From positions 1 to 8,246 of the forward strand of contig VAWV01000195.1 in NCBI GenBank assembly GCA_005883295.1: a DNA stretch of 8,246 nucleotides, in the 5' to 3' direction. The position numbers and the translations under genes are program-made. The notes below the pieces were generated by a model. That model was not told the DNA's origin, did not search any database, and saw only the letters and a program-made list of their open reading frames with translations. The DNA is from Actinomycetota bacterium. GTDB taxonomy: Bacteria; Actinomycetota; Thermoleophilia; Solirubrobacterales; Thermoleophilaceae. Position 1 is the first letter of the stretch, and each line of letters starts with the position of its first letter. Below are positions 1 through 7,714 of the stretch, piece by piece.

Positions 1-965
1 AAATCGTCAAGGGTCTCGGAATCCGGGCCACGATCGTCGCGCCGCTCCGGGCACGCGGCGAAGTCTTCGGCGCGGTCACCTTCGTCTCCGCGGAGTCGGG
101 ACGCAGGTTCACACCCGACGACATCTCCCTCGTGGAGGAGATCGCCCGCCGTGCCGGCATGGCGGCCGACAACGCGCGCAGGGCCACGGAGGACGCCGAC
201 ATCGCGCACAAACTCCAGGCCGCGCTGCTCCCGAGCCCCAGGGACCTGCCGGCGATCCCGAACGTGGACCTCGCCACGCAGTACAACGCCGCCGGCCAGC
301 AGAACGAGGTGGGCGGTGACTTCTACGACGTCTTCGCGACGCCCGTCGAGGGGGAATGGATCATCCTGATCGGCGATGTCTCGGGGAAGGGCGCGGAGGC
401 CGCGGCGGTCACCGCGCTCGCGCGCTACACGGTGCGCGCGGCTGCGCTCGAGTCATCGGAGCCATCCGAGCTCCTGCAGAAGCTGAACGCCGTCCTCCTC
501 GCGCAGCGGCAAGGGCGCGAGTTCTGCACCGCCTGCATCGCGCGCGTGGTCCCCTGGGAGGACACGGTGAAGCTGCGCTGCTGCCTCGCCGGGCACCCGT
601 CTCCGATCCTGCTTCCCGAGGGCGGGGGCGCGGAGCTCATCGGCACACCGGGCACCCTGCTCGGGATGTTCGAGGACGCCGATCTCGTGGATTGCGACCT
701 CGATCTCGGTCCGGGCGACGGTCTCGTCTTCTACACGGACGGCGTCATCGAGGCGGGTCGGCCGACGGAGCAGCTCGGCGACGAGGGGTTGGCCGAGGCC
801 CTCGCCGAGGCCCGGCCCGAAACCCCGTTCGAGGCGGTCCACCTCGCCGAGACCGTGGCGAGGGAAACCCAGCGGAACGCGACACGCGGCGGGTCCGAGC
901 TGCGCGACGACGTGGCCCTGGTCGCGATACGCGTACGGGCACCGGTGGCGGCCGCGGTTCCATAG
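1..965 (+). CDS. GAF + PP2C/SpoIIE-type serine phosphatase (RsbU-like), 5' truncated
   Basis: The frame is open from the window edge (first full codon at 3), so the start lies outside. The first ~45 visible codons read as the end of a GAF sensor domain (IVKGLGIRATIVAPL, then GEVFGAVTFVSAESGR and FTPDDISLVEEIA). A helical linker leads to a PP2C-like phosphatase domain with the expected metal-binding acidic motifs in order: GGDFYDV (Asp codon at 318), ILIGDVSGKG, YTDGVIEA and, near the end, RDDVALVAI. In known relatives (RsbU, SpoIIE) this domain removes phosphate from Ser/Thr of an anti-sigma-factor antagonist in the cytoplasm, releasing a stress sigma factor. GAF fusions let a small ligand or redox signal control it. 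The partner proteins are not in this window, so the target is unknown. The GTG at 132 is internal and is not the likely start. The C-terminus is complete, with TAG at 963-965. Confidence 0.92.
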   Translation, partial: IVKGLGIRATIVAPLRARGEVFGAVTFVSAESGRRFTPDDISLVEEIARRAGMAADNARRATEDADIAHKLQAALLPSPRDLPAIPNVDLATQYNAAGQQNEVGGDFYDVFATPVEGEWIILIGDVSGKGAEAAAVTALARYTVRAAALESSEPSELLQKLNAVLLAQRQGREFCTACIARVVPWEDTVKLRCCLAGHPSPILLPEGGGAELIGTPGTLLGMFEDADLVDCDLDLGPGDGLVFYTDGVIEAGRPTEQLGDEGLAEALAEARPETPFEAVHLAETVARETQRNATRGGSELRDDVALVAIRVRAPVAAAVP

Positions 966-990
966 ACGGGCCGCGCTAACTTCGGTGCCC

Positions 991-1019
991 TTGACAGCCG
1001 ACTTCGGCCGGTTTAGCGT
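991..1019 (+). promoter_or_regulatory. sigma-70-like promoter for the TIR gene
   Basis: A perfect -35 hexamer TTGACA (991-996) is followed after exactly 17 bases by TAGCGT (1014-1019), which keeps the three most important -10 positions (T1, A2, T6). It sits in the gap between the phosphatase stop and the TIR gene and points towards the latter. It implies a transcript start near 1026 and a leader of about 130 bases. No convincing terminator is seen after the phosphatase, so read-through is also possible. Confidence 0.55.
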
Positions 1020-1156
1020 CGCCCCGACAATGTAGATAGCGCTCTGGCCCGGACGCGCTCGCTGACGCCGTTTGGATGACAGGCTCGCAACGGGCCTCGC
1101 GCAGCGGCTCTTCCGCGAATCACCGGTGGCGTCGCTCATCCAGAAGGCGGAGCGAA

Positions 1157-2227
1157 ATGTCCGACCCATCTGACCCGAGCAGCTCCAAGTCGAGTGCTTC
1201 AAAGCCGCAGTCGTCTTCCCGTAGCGCAAAGACAGACGCACCCATTTCGCAGTCTGCGAAGTCGCGCCGAGGCCCTAAAACCGGACGGGGGGCCGCGCGC
1301 GTGGACGCCACGAACCGTCGACCAACGGCACCTCCTGCGATGCGTCGTCGCGGGTCCGGGGCGACGGGACAGCCGAGCAAACCAGAGCCACGCGAGTCTT
1401 CGCGGACTCGTCAACCGGCCAAGGTATTCATCAATTATCGACGCGAGGACTCTGACGTTCACGCGTCGCGGATCTACACAGCCCTCACCACGGAATTTGG
1501 GGATGACCGCGTCTTCATGGACACTGAAGCGCTGCCTCCTGGGGTCGACTTCGAGGATTGGATCAAGAAGGAGATCGGCACCTCAGGCGCACTGCTTGTA
1601 GTCATAGGTCCCAAGTGGCTTCGTATCGCTCGCCGCCGAGCCGACGAACCGGAGGATCACGTACGGGGTGAAATCAAGGCTGCGCTGAAGCTTCGCATCC
1701 GGGTGATCCCAGTCCTCGTCGGTGACGTCGTGATGCCAAAGTCCGGCGAGCTGCCGGAAGGCCTCGCGCGATTGGCGAAGCTCAACGCGGTACGGGTCCG
1801 CACTCGGCCTGCCGAGTTTAAGCACGGCATGGCTGAGCTTGTTACGAACTTGGAGCACATCATCGGAGCACGCCGGAGCCGCTTTCCAAGTTGGGTTCGC
1901 ACACCGCGCGTTCTGGTCGGCTCCGCAGTGGGTGCGGCAGTTGTGGCCGCGCTCATCGTGGTGCTCGGACTCGGTGGAGGCGGCCGGTCGAATGGAAAGG
2001 CCGCCCTCGACTCTGTAAGCCAGTACTGGCAGGCCATCGCAAGGACTGACTTCCACGCAGCGTATGGGCACGCATCGACCGCCGTCGTAAAGGTGACTTC
2101 GCTCATCACGCGTGACGAGAAAGTCGGATGCCAAACCTGGTCCGGTGCTTACCAGCTTCGGAATCAGGGTGGTCATTGGTTGATCGAGCGTGCGGGTATC
2201 AAGCCGCATCCGTGCCCGAAGAAATGA
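1157..2227 (+). CDS. membrane-anchored TIR-domain protein with extracytoplasmic C-terminal domain
   Basis: The protein has 356 residues from the ATG at 1157, chosen because AAGGCGGAG lies just upstream; the in-frame ATG at 1076 lacks a ribosome site. Residues 1-88 are Ser/Pro/Arg-rich and probably disordered. Residues 89-235 are a TIR domain of the bacterial TIR_2 type: VFINYRRED at 90-98, VFMDTEALPPG from 119, DFEDWIKKEI around W135, LLVVIGPKWL, and VRGEIKAAL with E172 at the place of the glutamate needed for NAD cleavage in catalytic TIR domains. Then RVIPVLVGDVVMP and a C-terminal helix follow. Residues 252-275 are one membrane segment, followed by about 80 residues with two cysteines (VGCQTW, HPCPKK), possibly a small NTF2-like fold outside the membrane. 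Base composition differs: 1561-1620 has 33 G/C of 60, against 42 of 60 at 6001-6060, suggesting transfer. NADase, signalling or defence roles are inference. The TIR assignment itself is secure. Confidence 0.9.
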   Translation: MSDPSDPSSSKSSASKPQSSSRSAKTDAPISQSAKSRRGPKTGRGAARVDATNRRPTAPPAMRRRGSGATGQPSKPEPRESSRTRQPAKVFINYRREDSDVHASRIYTALTTEFGDDRVFMDTEALPPGVDFEDWIKKEIGTSGALLVVIGPKWLRIARRRADEPEDHVRGEIKAALKLRIRVIPVLVGDVVMPKSGELPEGLARLAKLNAVRVRTRPAEFKHGMAELVTNLEHIIGARRSRFPSWVRTPRVLVGSAVGAAVVAALIVVLGLGGGGRSNGKAALDSVSQYWQAIARTDFHAAYGHASTAVVKVTSLITRDEKVGCQTWSGAYQLRNQGGHWLIERAGIKPHPCPKK

Positions 2228-2248
2228 TCTAGTCGAGGGCCTCCTCGC

Positions 2249-2494
2249 TCAGTCCTGCAGCTTGCGGCGGGTCTGGCGGCCAGCCTCCGCGCTCCGGTCG
2301 GCGACGTGGCGGATCATCTCGAGGGCGCTCTCCGCGGCATCGCCGAGCATGCCTCCATGCTCGTCCCCCTCACGCTCGCCGCGCCTGAGCATTCGATCGC
2401 GCACGGCCTGCATCCGGCGTGACCTGCGTGGGGCCACGACGCCGGCGGCGAAGACGACCACCACGAGCACGACGATTACGATGACGAGGGTCAC
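2249..2494 (-). CDS. small single-pass membrane protein, unknown function
   Basis: An 81-residue protein from GTG at 2494. Residues 2-20 are an almost pure Val/Ile/Leu/Ala membrane helix, followed by an Arg-rich stop-transfer stretch (PRRSRR, 22-27). A charged cytoplasmic tail follows, with a likely amphipathic helix (about 49-81) rich in Glu, Arg and Ala. The gene starts 27 bases after the stop codon of the GGDEF protein on the same strand, so the two are probably co-transcribed. AGGGAGGGG lies at that junction, but 20 bases ahead of GTG, which is long for a ribosome site; an unusual ATT start 12 bases upstream of GTG would be better placed. No family is recognised. The protein converges tail-to-tail with the TIR gene with only 21 bases between them. 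Confidence 0.6.
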   Translation of the reverse strand: MTLVIVIVVLVVVVFAAGVVAPRRSRRMQAVRDRMLRRGEREGDEHGGMLGDAAESALEMIRHVADRSAEAGRQTRRKLQD

Positions 2495-2521
2495 TCCGGG
2501 CGTAATACCCGGGGCCCCTCC

Positions 2522-3727
2522 CTACGAAGACGCCGAAATCGCCCCGAGGCTGTCGTCGCTGGCGACTGTTTGGCCGCGACCGCGGCGCTTCGCCTCATAC
2601 AGCGCGCGATCCGCCTCCTGGAGGAGTTGCACGGGGGTCACGGCGGGCGCTGAGCCGGACGCGACGCCCGCCGATGAGCGCAGCGTGCGATCCGTGATTG
2701 GAACCTGGCCGATCGCCGCCCGTGCGCGCTCGGCGATCTCGTAGGCGGTCTCCGAGTCCGTTCCCGACAGGAGGATCGCGAACTCCTCGCCGCCCATGCG
2801 GGCGACGGTGTCGTGGGGACGCACCGACGCCCGGAGCGCGTCGGCGACGCCGCACAGAACCTGATCGCCGTAGGGGTGGCCGAACGCATCGTTGATCGCC
2901 TTGAAGTGATCGACGTCGACCATGACGATCGACACATGGCCGCCCTCGCGCTCGGCGCGGCTGAACTCCACCACGCACGCGCGCTGGAAGCCGCGCTGGT
3001 TGGCGAGGCCGGTGAGCGGATCCTCGGCTGCCTGGCGCTCAAGGCGCTCCACGAGCCGGGCATTCGTAAGCGCGATCGCGGCGTGCGCGGCGTAGGCGGT
3101 CAGGGCGGCAACGTCGCCCGGCATGAACACGGTGGACCCGTGGGCGAGGGCGGTCAGCACCCCGAGGTGGTCGTCGCGAAAGACCAGCGGCGCCGCGCAC
3201 ATGGAGCCAAGCGGCAGCTCCGGATGCTTGGCCAAGCCCGCCAGCGGCGCAACGGTGGAGAGGTCATCGATCACCACCGCTCCGTTCCGCAGCTCACCGC
3301 TCGACTGGGTCGCCCACGCCTCGAGTGCGGCGAGCGACTCGCTCGGGATCCCCGAATGGCGGTCGGCGTGCATTCCGTCGGCATCACCGAGAAGCAGGGC
3401 GAACTCCTTGCCGCCAACGGCGGTCTGGGCCTTCTCGGTTATCTGGTCGAGCACCTCGTCCAGGCGGAGGTCGGACGAGAGGTCGCCCAACGACGCGAGC
3501 AGGCGCTCCGCCGCGTCGTGCTGCTCGCGCACGCGGGTCTCGAGCGCCTTGACCCGCCTGCTGGTGAACGTGATCGCCCGCTGCGCGACCACCGCGCCGC
3601 CGCCGATCAACACACCGCCGGCGATCGGCAGGAGGAGCGGGGTCGTTAGAGCGCCCGCGGCGCCGAGCGCCAGGGAACCGGCGGTGAGCGCGAGGGCGGC
3701 CCGCTTCGCACCCTGAAGGCTCGCCAT
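2522..3727 (-). CDS. GAF-GGDEF diguanylate cyclase (intact C-terminal part of a broken gene)
   Basis: From the ATG at 3727 this frame gives 401 residues. It starts with two hydrophobic segments forming a membrane hairpin (about 8-47), then a helical, coiled-coil-like linker, a GAF domain (about 80-225) and a GGDEF domain (about 232-390). The active site is GGEEF at 312-316 (bases 2780-2794). RPHD at 303-306 is exactly five residues ahead, which is the RxxD product-inhibition site. The phrases DPLTGLANQRGF and VMVDVDHFKAINDAFGH are typical. It should condense two GTP to cyclic di-GMP at the inner membrane face, tuned by the GAF ligand. The open frame continues upstream to 4036, but beyond about 3820 it is out of frame with the recognisable upstream coding. 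GAGGTGG five bases before ATG 3727 could serve internal initiation, although those bases also encode the conserved FEVDW of the full-length protein. GTG codons at 3775 and 3820 are alternatives. Confidence 0.8.
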   Translation of the reverse strand: MASLQGAKRAALALTAGSLALGAAGALTTPLLLPIAGGVLIGGGAVVAQRAITFTSRRVKALETRVREQHDAAERLLASLGDLSSDLRLDEVLDQITEKAQTAVGGKEFALLLGDADGMHADRHSGIPSESLAALEAWATQSSGELRNGAVVIDDLSTVAPLAGLAKHPELPLGSMCAAPLVFRDDHLGVLTALAHGSTVFMPGDVAALTAYAAHAAIALTNARLVERLERQAAEDPLTGLANQRGFQRACVVEFSRAEREGGHVSIVMVDVDHFKAINDAFGHPYGDQVLCGVADALRASVRPHDTVARMGGEEFAILLSGTDSETAYEIAERARAAIGQVPITDRTLRSSAGVASGSAPAVTPVQLLQEADRALYEAKRRGRGQTVASDDSLGAISASS

Positions 3728-3815
3728 CCAGTCCACCTCGAACTCGCACGCCCCGTGTCCGAGCGCGCCGCACACGGGATGCGTGACGCGCGCTGGCGGC
3801 AACCCGAACAGCTGC

Positions 3816-4289
3816 GGCACGGTCGACCGTGTAGCGCAGGTAGATGCGCGTCGGGCCCTTGTCGACGACCTCGAGGCGGTGGGCCCAGTTGAACTTGCTG
3901 TTTGCGCGCACGACGTTGCCGTATACGAGCTCCGGGCTGCCCAGCGCTCGGAGCGTTCGCTTGAGCGCGTGGCCCACGTTGAAATCAAGTACGGCGGCGC
4001 CGACGTGCTCAGCGATCTTGGGATCGCCAAGCTCATTCTCCGCGGCCTCCCAGAGCGCGAGCTTCGTCTCGAAGGAGAACCAGCAATTCTCGTCGCGCAG
4101 CTCTGACTCCGATTCGGTCAGTCCCGCTCGCGCCAGTACCCGCTCGACCGCCTCACTTCCGCCAGCGCGCTCGACATAGGCGAGGATCAGGCGTGAAGTC
4201 ATGCCGGAACCGGCGTGCGCGCGACGCCACTCCTGCGTGACGGCGCCGGCCGCGGGCATCGCGGCCTCGATCTCCCCGCCTGAAACCAT
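3816..4289 (-). pseudogene. N-terminal sensory region of the diguanylate cyclase, cut off by deletion/frameshift
   Basis: In a frame different from the GGDEF part, this stretch encodes a helical N-terminal region of sensory type: MTSRLILAYVERAGG, then DENCWFSFETKLALWEAAE, FNVGHALKRTLRALG, NSKFNWAHRLEVV and TRIYLRYTV. Coding sense is then lost in this frame, and in the next frame it resumes as VPQLFGLPPARVTHPVCGALGHGACEFEVDW, which is the end of the same domain as I know it from actinobacterial PAS/GAF-GGDEF proteins. In those relatives, roughly 15-20 residues containing a C-D/E-Y-x-x-G-x-L stretch separate the two parts and are absent here. A deletion of length not divisible by three is therefore the best explanation. 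An assembly error is possible. Start candidates are ATG 4289 and ATG 4202; neither has a clear ribosome site. Confidence 0.65.
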
Positions 4290-4527
4290 GGGACCGCGTT
4301 TCTTATCGGTCGCCGCGGCCCTCGCCGTGAGCGAACCCGCCCGAGTTGGGCGTGCCTGTCGAGGCTAGTAGCGCAGGGTGTAGCTCACGTCGGCGAGCGA
4401 TGTGAAGTCCGCCGCAGCGGCGGGGGTGACGACGCGCCTCGCATCTCCTACGCCGTCATCGGCGATTGACGCGCGCGCCGCGTAGTCGAGATCCGCGCCG
4501 GGTACCCATGCAGGCGGAGAGGGAGTC
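4290..4527. other. divergent intergenic region between the GGDEF locus and the small membrane protein
   Basis: These 238 bases should hold promoters for both flanking genes. On the plus strand TTGACG (4466-4471) is a good -35-like element, but the sequence 17-18 bases on (AGATCC) is a poor -10, so I do not call it a promoter. On the minus strand GATAAG lies just ahead of ATG 4289 without a matching -35. A minus-strand frame free of stops ends at TAG 4365-4367 and reads in a protein-like way (ADLDYAARASIADD, DFTSLADVSYTLRY), but it has no start codon within its open stretch. No hairpin terminator is seen. Confidence 0.4.
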
Positions 4528-4938
4528 GTGACCTACGACCAGTCCGTGCGGATCCCACGGCCGCGTCCGACCGGCCTCCGGCTTGCCGCCACCGCAGTGC
4601 TCGCGACGATGGCAGTCGGCTGCCTCGCGCTCTGGACGGCGGTTCCGATCGGGGCGCTGTGGTTCGCCGCGGCGGTGACGACGAGTCGCGCCGGCGTTTA
4701 CATGGTCGCCCTCTGTGCGTGTCCGATCGCGATGCTGGTCTGGGGCGTAGCGCTGTCACGCGTGAACGGCCTATATGTCCGCCTGGCGAGCCGCGACGAC
4801 AGCGAGGCAAGCTCACCACTCGACACGCTGCTGGTGGGCTCGTTCGCGTTCGCGGTCCTGGCGTTCCTGATCTGGTACTTCGTGCTCTCCGGCACGCCGA
4901 CCTCGACGCCGTGGCCGGACGAGGTCTCCGGGCAGTAG
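4528..4938 (+). CDS. small multi-pass membrane protein, unknown function
   Basis: A 136-residue protein from GTG at 4528, preceded by GGAGAGGGAG at good spacing. A short basic N-terminus (RIPRPRPTGLR) precedes hydrophobic residues 18-51, which could form one long or two short helices. Further membrane segments lie at about 57-77 and 101-121, with a polar Arg/Asp/Ser loop between them (LASRDDSEASS). The N-terminus is probably cytoplasmic because of its positive charges. The tail is short and acidic. I recognise no family and no catalytic motif. The gene stands alone between divergent and convergent neighbours. Its TAG stop (4936-4938) directly abuts the 3' end of the opposite-strand tRNA gene, with no base between them. 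Confidence 0.75.
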   Translation: MTYDQSVRIPRPRPTGLRLAATAVLATMAVGCLALWTAVPIGALWFAAAVTTSRAGVYMVALCACPIAMLVWGVALSRVNGLYVRLASRDDSEASSPLDTLLVGSFAFAVLAFLIWYFVLSGTPTSTPWPDEVSGQ

Positions 4939-5640
<702 letters not shown>

Positions 5641-5643
5641 CGG

Positions 5644-6654
5644 TCAGGCTGCGTCGCGCAGTTGCTCGGCCGCACGCTCCGGCGCGACCACGTTGAGGTT
5701 CACGCCGGTGCCCATCTCGAGGCCGGCGAGCTGCGTGAGCCGGGGCAGTAAATCGATCCGCCAGCAAAAGTGCTCGGCGCCCCGGGGGGCGGTCCGCACC
5801 CACAGGTTGAGCGGGGGCAGTCGACCGAGCACCGTGCGGAGCCGCCCGAGGAGCTGATGGAGGAGGGCCGAGGCGAGAGGGCCGTCAGCCTCGAAGCGGC
5901 CGCGCGGCCGGCGCGGGATCACCTGCAGCTGGTAGGGCACGCGCGAGGCGAACGGGCAGAGCGCCACGGCCTCCGAGTCGATCGCCACCACCCGCTCGCG
6001 GCGCCTGACCTCCTCCTGGAGCAGATCCTCCAGGAGGTTGCGGCCCTGGGTGCGGTCCCAGTAGGCGGTGAAGCGCTCCCGCTCGCGGGCGATCACGGCC
6101 GGCACGAACGAGAGGGCGTACAGCTGGGCGTGCGTATGGGGCAGCGAGGCGCCCGCCTCGGGCCCCTCGTTCAGGCTCAGGTGCACGTAGGCAGCGTCCT
6201 TGTGCGTGCGCATGCGCTCGCGCCACACGTCCATCGCGATCTCCACCTGGCCCGGTTCGAGGTCCAGCAGTGAGCTGGCCGGTCCGGGGCCATTGACGAT
6301 GACCTCGTTGGCGCCGAGCGCCGGGCGGGCGGGGAACAGGTCGGGCTCCCCGCGGCCCCCGGCCAGCGGATCGGCGACGGGGCTCGGCGGCTCCCCGTCA
6401 GCGGCCGCGAGCGATGGATAAAGGTTGGGCACCACCCGCACGGTCCAGCCAGGCCCGTCCGGGGGGCCCCCGTCCGGGCGGAGCGCGAAGACCTCCGGCG
6501 GGGTTCGCTCCTCGTGGCCCTCGAGGAAGGGGTCCGACTCGGGGTCCACCCGCGCCGGCTCCGGGATCCGCCAATCGCCACCGGGCCGTCGCGCCCGCTC
6601 CGAGGCGACGATGGTCCGCAGCCCGGTCAGCGGATCGATCCGCAGCTCAGGCAA
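5644..6654 (-). CDS. galT: galactose-1-phosphate uridylyltransferase
   Basis: This 336-residue protein transfers UMP between UDP-glucose and galactose-1-phosphate in the Leloir pathway, or acts on a related sugar-1-phosphate. It is close to the usual GalT length. The start is TTG at 6654, where MPELRIDPLTGLR begins family-like sequence and GGAG lies seven bases upstream. The open frame to 6810 is antisense-like noise. The active site is HTHAQ at 173-177, with H175 as the expected uridylylated nucleophile. The C-terminal half shows LCPFASRVPYQLQVIPR and FCWRIDLLPRLTQLAG...GTGVNLN, both standard. Where many GalTs have the zinc-binding CPFC near the N-terminus, this one has DPFL (41-44), so that metal site is lost. 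The start overlaps the stop of the GNAT gene by eight bases, indicating coupling. Substrate specificity cannot be fixed from sequence alone. Confidence 0.92.
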   Translation of the reverse strand: MPELRIDPLTGLRTIVASERARRPGGDWRIPEPARVDPESDPFLEGHEERTPPEVFALRPDGGPPDGPGWTVRVVPNLYPSLAAADGEPPSPVADPLAGGRGEPDLFPARPALGANEVIVNGPGPASSLLDLEPGQVEIAMDVWRERMRTHKDAAYVHLSLNEGPEAGASLPHTHAQLYALSFVPAVIARERERFTAYWDRTQGRNLLEDLLQEEVRRRERVVAIDSEAVALCPFASRVPYQLQVIPRRPRGRFEADGPLASALLHQLLGRLRTVLGRLPPLNLWVRTAPRGAEHFCWRIDLLPRLTQLAGLEMGTGVNLNVVAPERAAEQLRDAA

Positions 6655-7072
6655 GCGCCTTCTCCATCGCCACGTGGTCGATGCCCTCCTCCACGAACGG
6701 CTCGCCGAGCTCCACGTATCCCACGCCAGCGTAGAGCTCGCAGACGTCGAGCTGCGCGTGCAGGCTGATACGGCGTGCGCCGACCGCCAGCGCGTGCTCC
6801 GTGGCCTCACGAAGCAGCGCCGCGCCGATCCCGCGCCGCCGGTGAGCGGCGTCGACGGCGAGCCGGCCGAGGAAGGCAGCGTGATCCCCGAACAGCAGCC
6901 TGCAGGTGCCGAGCACCTGTCCCTCGTCGACCGCGACGAGGTGGAGGGCCTCGCCGTCGCGGCCGTCGCGCTCGGCCCCGGCAGACACGCCCTGCTCCGC
7001 GCAGAAGATCCGGTCGCGCAGCTTCAGCGCCTGCGCGAGCTCCGCGGCGTCGCGTGCGGGGCGCACCTCCAT
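6647..7072 (-). CDS. GNAT-family N-acetyltransferase
   Basis: A 141-residue single-domain acetyltransferase from ATG at 7072. RDRIFCAEQGVS (19-30) and the later ELGEPFVEEGIDHVAMEKAL (121-140) match the ElaA/YjcF-like group of GNAT proteins. LGRLAV (68-73) and the acetyl-CoA pyrophosphate loop RRRGIG (78-83, pattern RxxGxG) are clear, followed by the helix AALLREATEHALAVGA. It should transfer an acetyl group from acetyl-CoA to an unknown amine in the cytoplasm. It starts 18 bases after the stop of the thioredoxin-like lipoprotein gene and overlaps galT by eight bases, so it is the middle gene of a tight cluster. The substrate cannot be inferred from the neighbours. Confidence 0.9.
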   Translation of the reverse strand: MEVRPARDAAELAQALKLRDRIFCAEQGVSAGAERDGRDGEALHLVAVDEGQVLGTCRLLFGDHAAFLGRLAVDAAHRRRGIGAALLREATEHALAVGARRISLHAQLDVCELYAGVGYVELGEPFVEEGIDHVAMEKALA

Positions 7073-7090
7073 CGCCGGGCGACGATATAG

Positions 7091-7651
7091 CTATTGGCGA
7101 CCGGCGTAGCGCGCGATGTCCTCGCGCAGCTTCGCCTCCGATGCGTAAGCGCCCTGGTGCACGAAGGTGAGCCGGCCGCGCGCGTCGTAGAAGGCGGTCG
7201 TCGGGAAGGCTAGGGTGGCGCCGAAGACGCGCGCCACCTTCTGGTCCGGGTCCCTGTAGCTCGGGTAGGTGACGGGGTAGCGGCGCAGGAATCCGCTGGC
7301 GTCGCCGTCGTTGTCCTCGGCGTCGACCCCGAGGAAGGCGACGCGCTTGCCCAGCTGCACGCCGAGGCGCTGGAAGAACGGGAACTCGAAGCGGCATGGC
7401 CCGCACCACGAGGCCCACTTGTTCACCACCACCGGATGGCCGCGCAGCTCCGCCAGCCGAGCCCGAAACGCAGCTGCCCCGCCGCCCAGCAGGCGGTTCG
7501 CCTGGGCATGGAGGGCAGCCAGCGGCGGGGGCGATCCCGCGAGGGCCCGGACGGCCGCGGCGCGGGACGGGGCCGCGCTCCGCGGCGCAGCGGCCGACCC
7601 GCAGCCGGCCAGCATCGCGATGACGATCAGCGCGCAGCCCCTATGCTTCAC
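7091..7651 (-). CDS. TlpA/ResA-like thioredoxin-fold lipoprotein
   Basis: A 186-residue protein from GTG at 7651 (KHRGCALIVIAMLAGCGS). A lipoprotein signal peptide ends in the lipobox LAGC, with C17 as the lipidated residue, followed by an Ala/Ser/Pro linker. The thioredoxin fold runs from about 55 to 184: VVVNKWASWCGPCRFEFP with the redox pair C83 and C86, FLGVDAEDNDG, and the cis-proline loop FPTT (P150). Known relatives reduce or exchange disulfides outside the membrane, for instance in cytochrome c maturation. No cytochrome genes are visible here, so the client is unknown. It is the first gene of the minus-strand cluster. The ribosome site is weak, and the start codon is chosen because it gives a proper signal peptide. 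Confidence 0.9.
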   Translation of the reverse strand: MKHRGCALIVIAMLAGCGSAAAPRSAAPSRAAAVRALAGSPPPLAALHAQANRLLGGGAAAFRARLAELRGHPVVVNKWASWCGPCRFEFPFFQRLGVQLGKRVAFLGVDAEDNDGDASGFLRRYPVTYPSYRDPDQKVARVFGATLAFPTTAFYDARGRLTFVHQGAYASEAKLREDIARYAGRQ

Positions 7652-7714
7652 TGGGCAAGCGTCGCATACGGGGATTTGTGCCCGAAGAGGTAACCGGGCC
7701 GCCCGATTGCGGTA

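Noticed and set aside
1076..1156. Earlier ATG of the TIR gene
   Set aside because: No ribosome site precedes 1076, the extra 27 residues are Arg/Ser noise, and AAGGCGGAG directly precedes ATG 1157.
453..1241. Long minus-strand open frame opposite the phosphatase and TIR start
   Set aside because: It is antisense to a clear PP2C domain, has Arg/Pro-rich noise composition, and ends inside the phosphatase; a shadow frame.
2234..2247. Hairpin CGAGG-GCCT-CCTCG between the convergent TIR and small membrane genes as a bidirectional terminator
   Set aside because: The stem has only five pairs and neither side has a T-run.
2813..3649. Long plus-strand open frame opposite the GGDEF gene
   Set aside because: It mirrors the codons of the well-supported GAF-GGDEF protein and shows no motif of its own.
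6655..6810. N-terminal extension of galT up to 6810
   Set aside because: The added residues are Arg/Ser/Trp-rich noise overlapping the GNAT gene in another frame; family-like sequence and a ribosome site point to TTG 6654.
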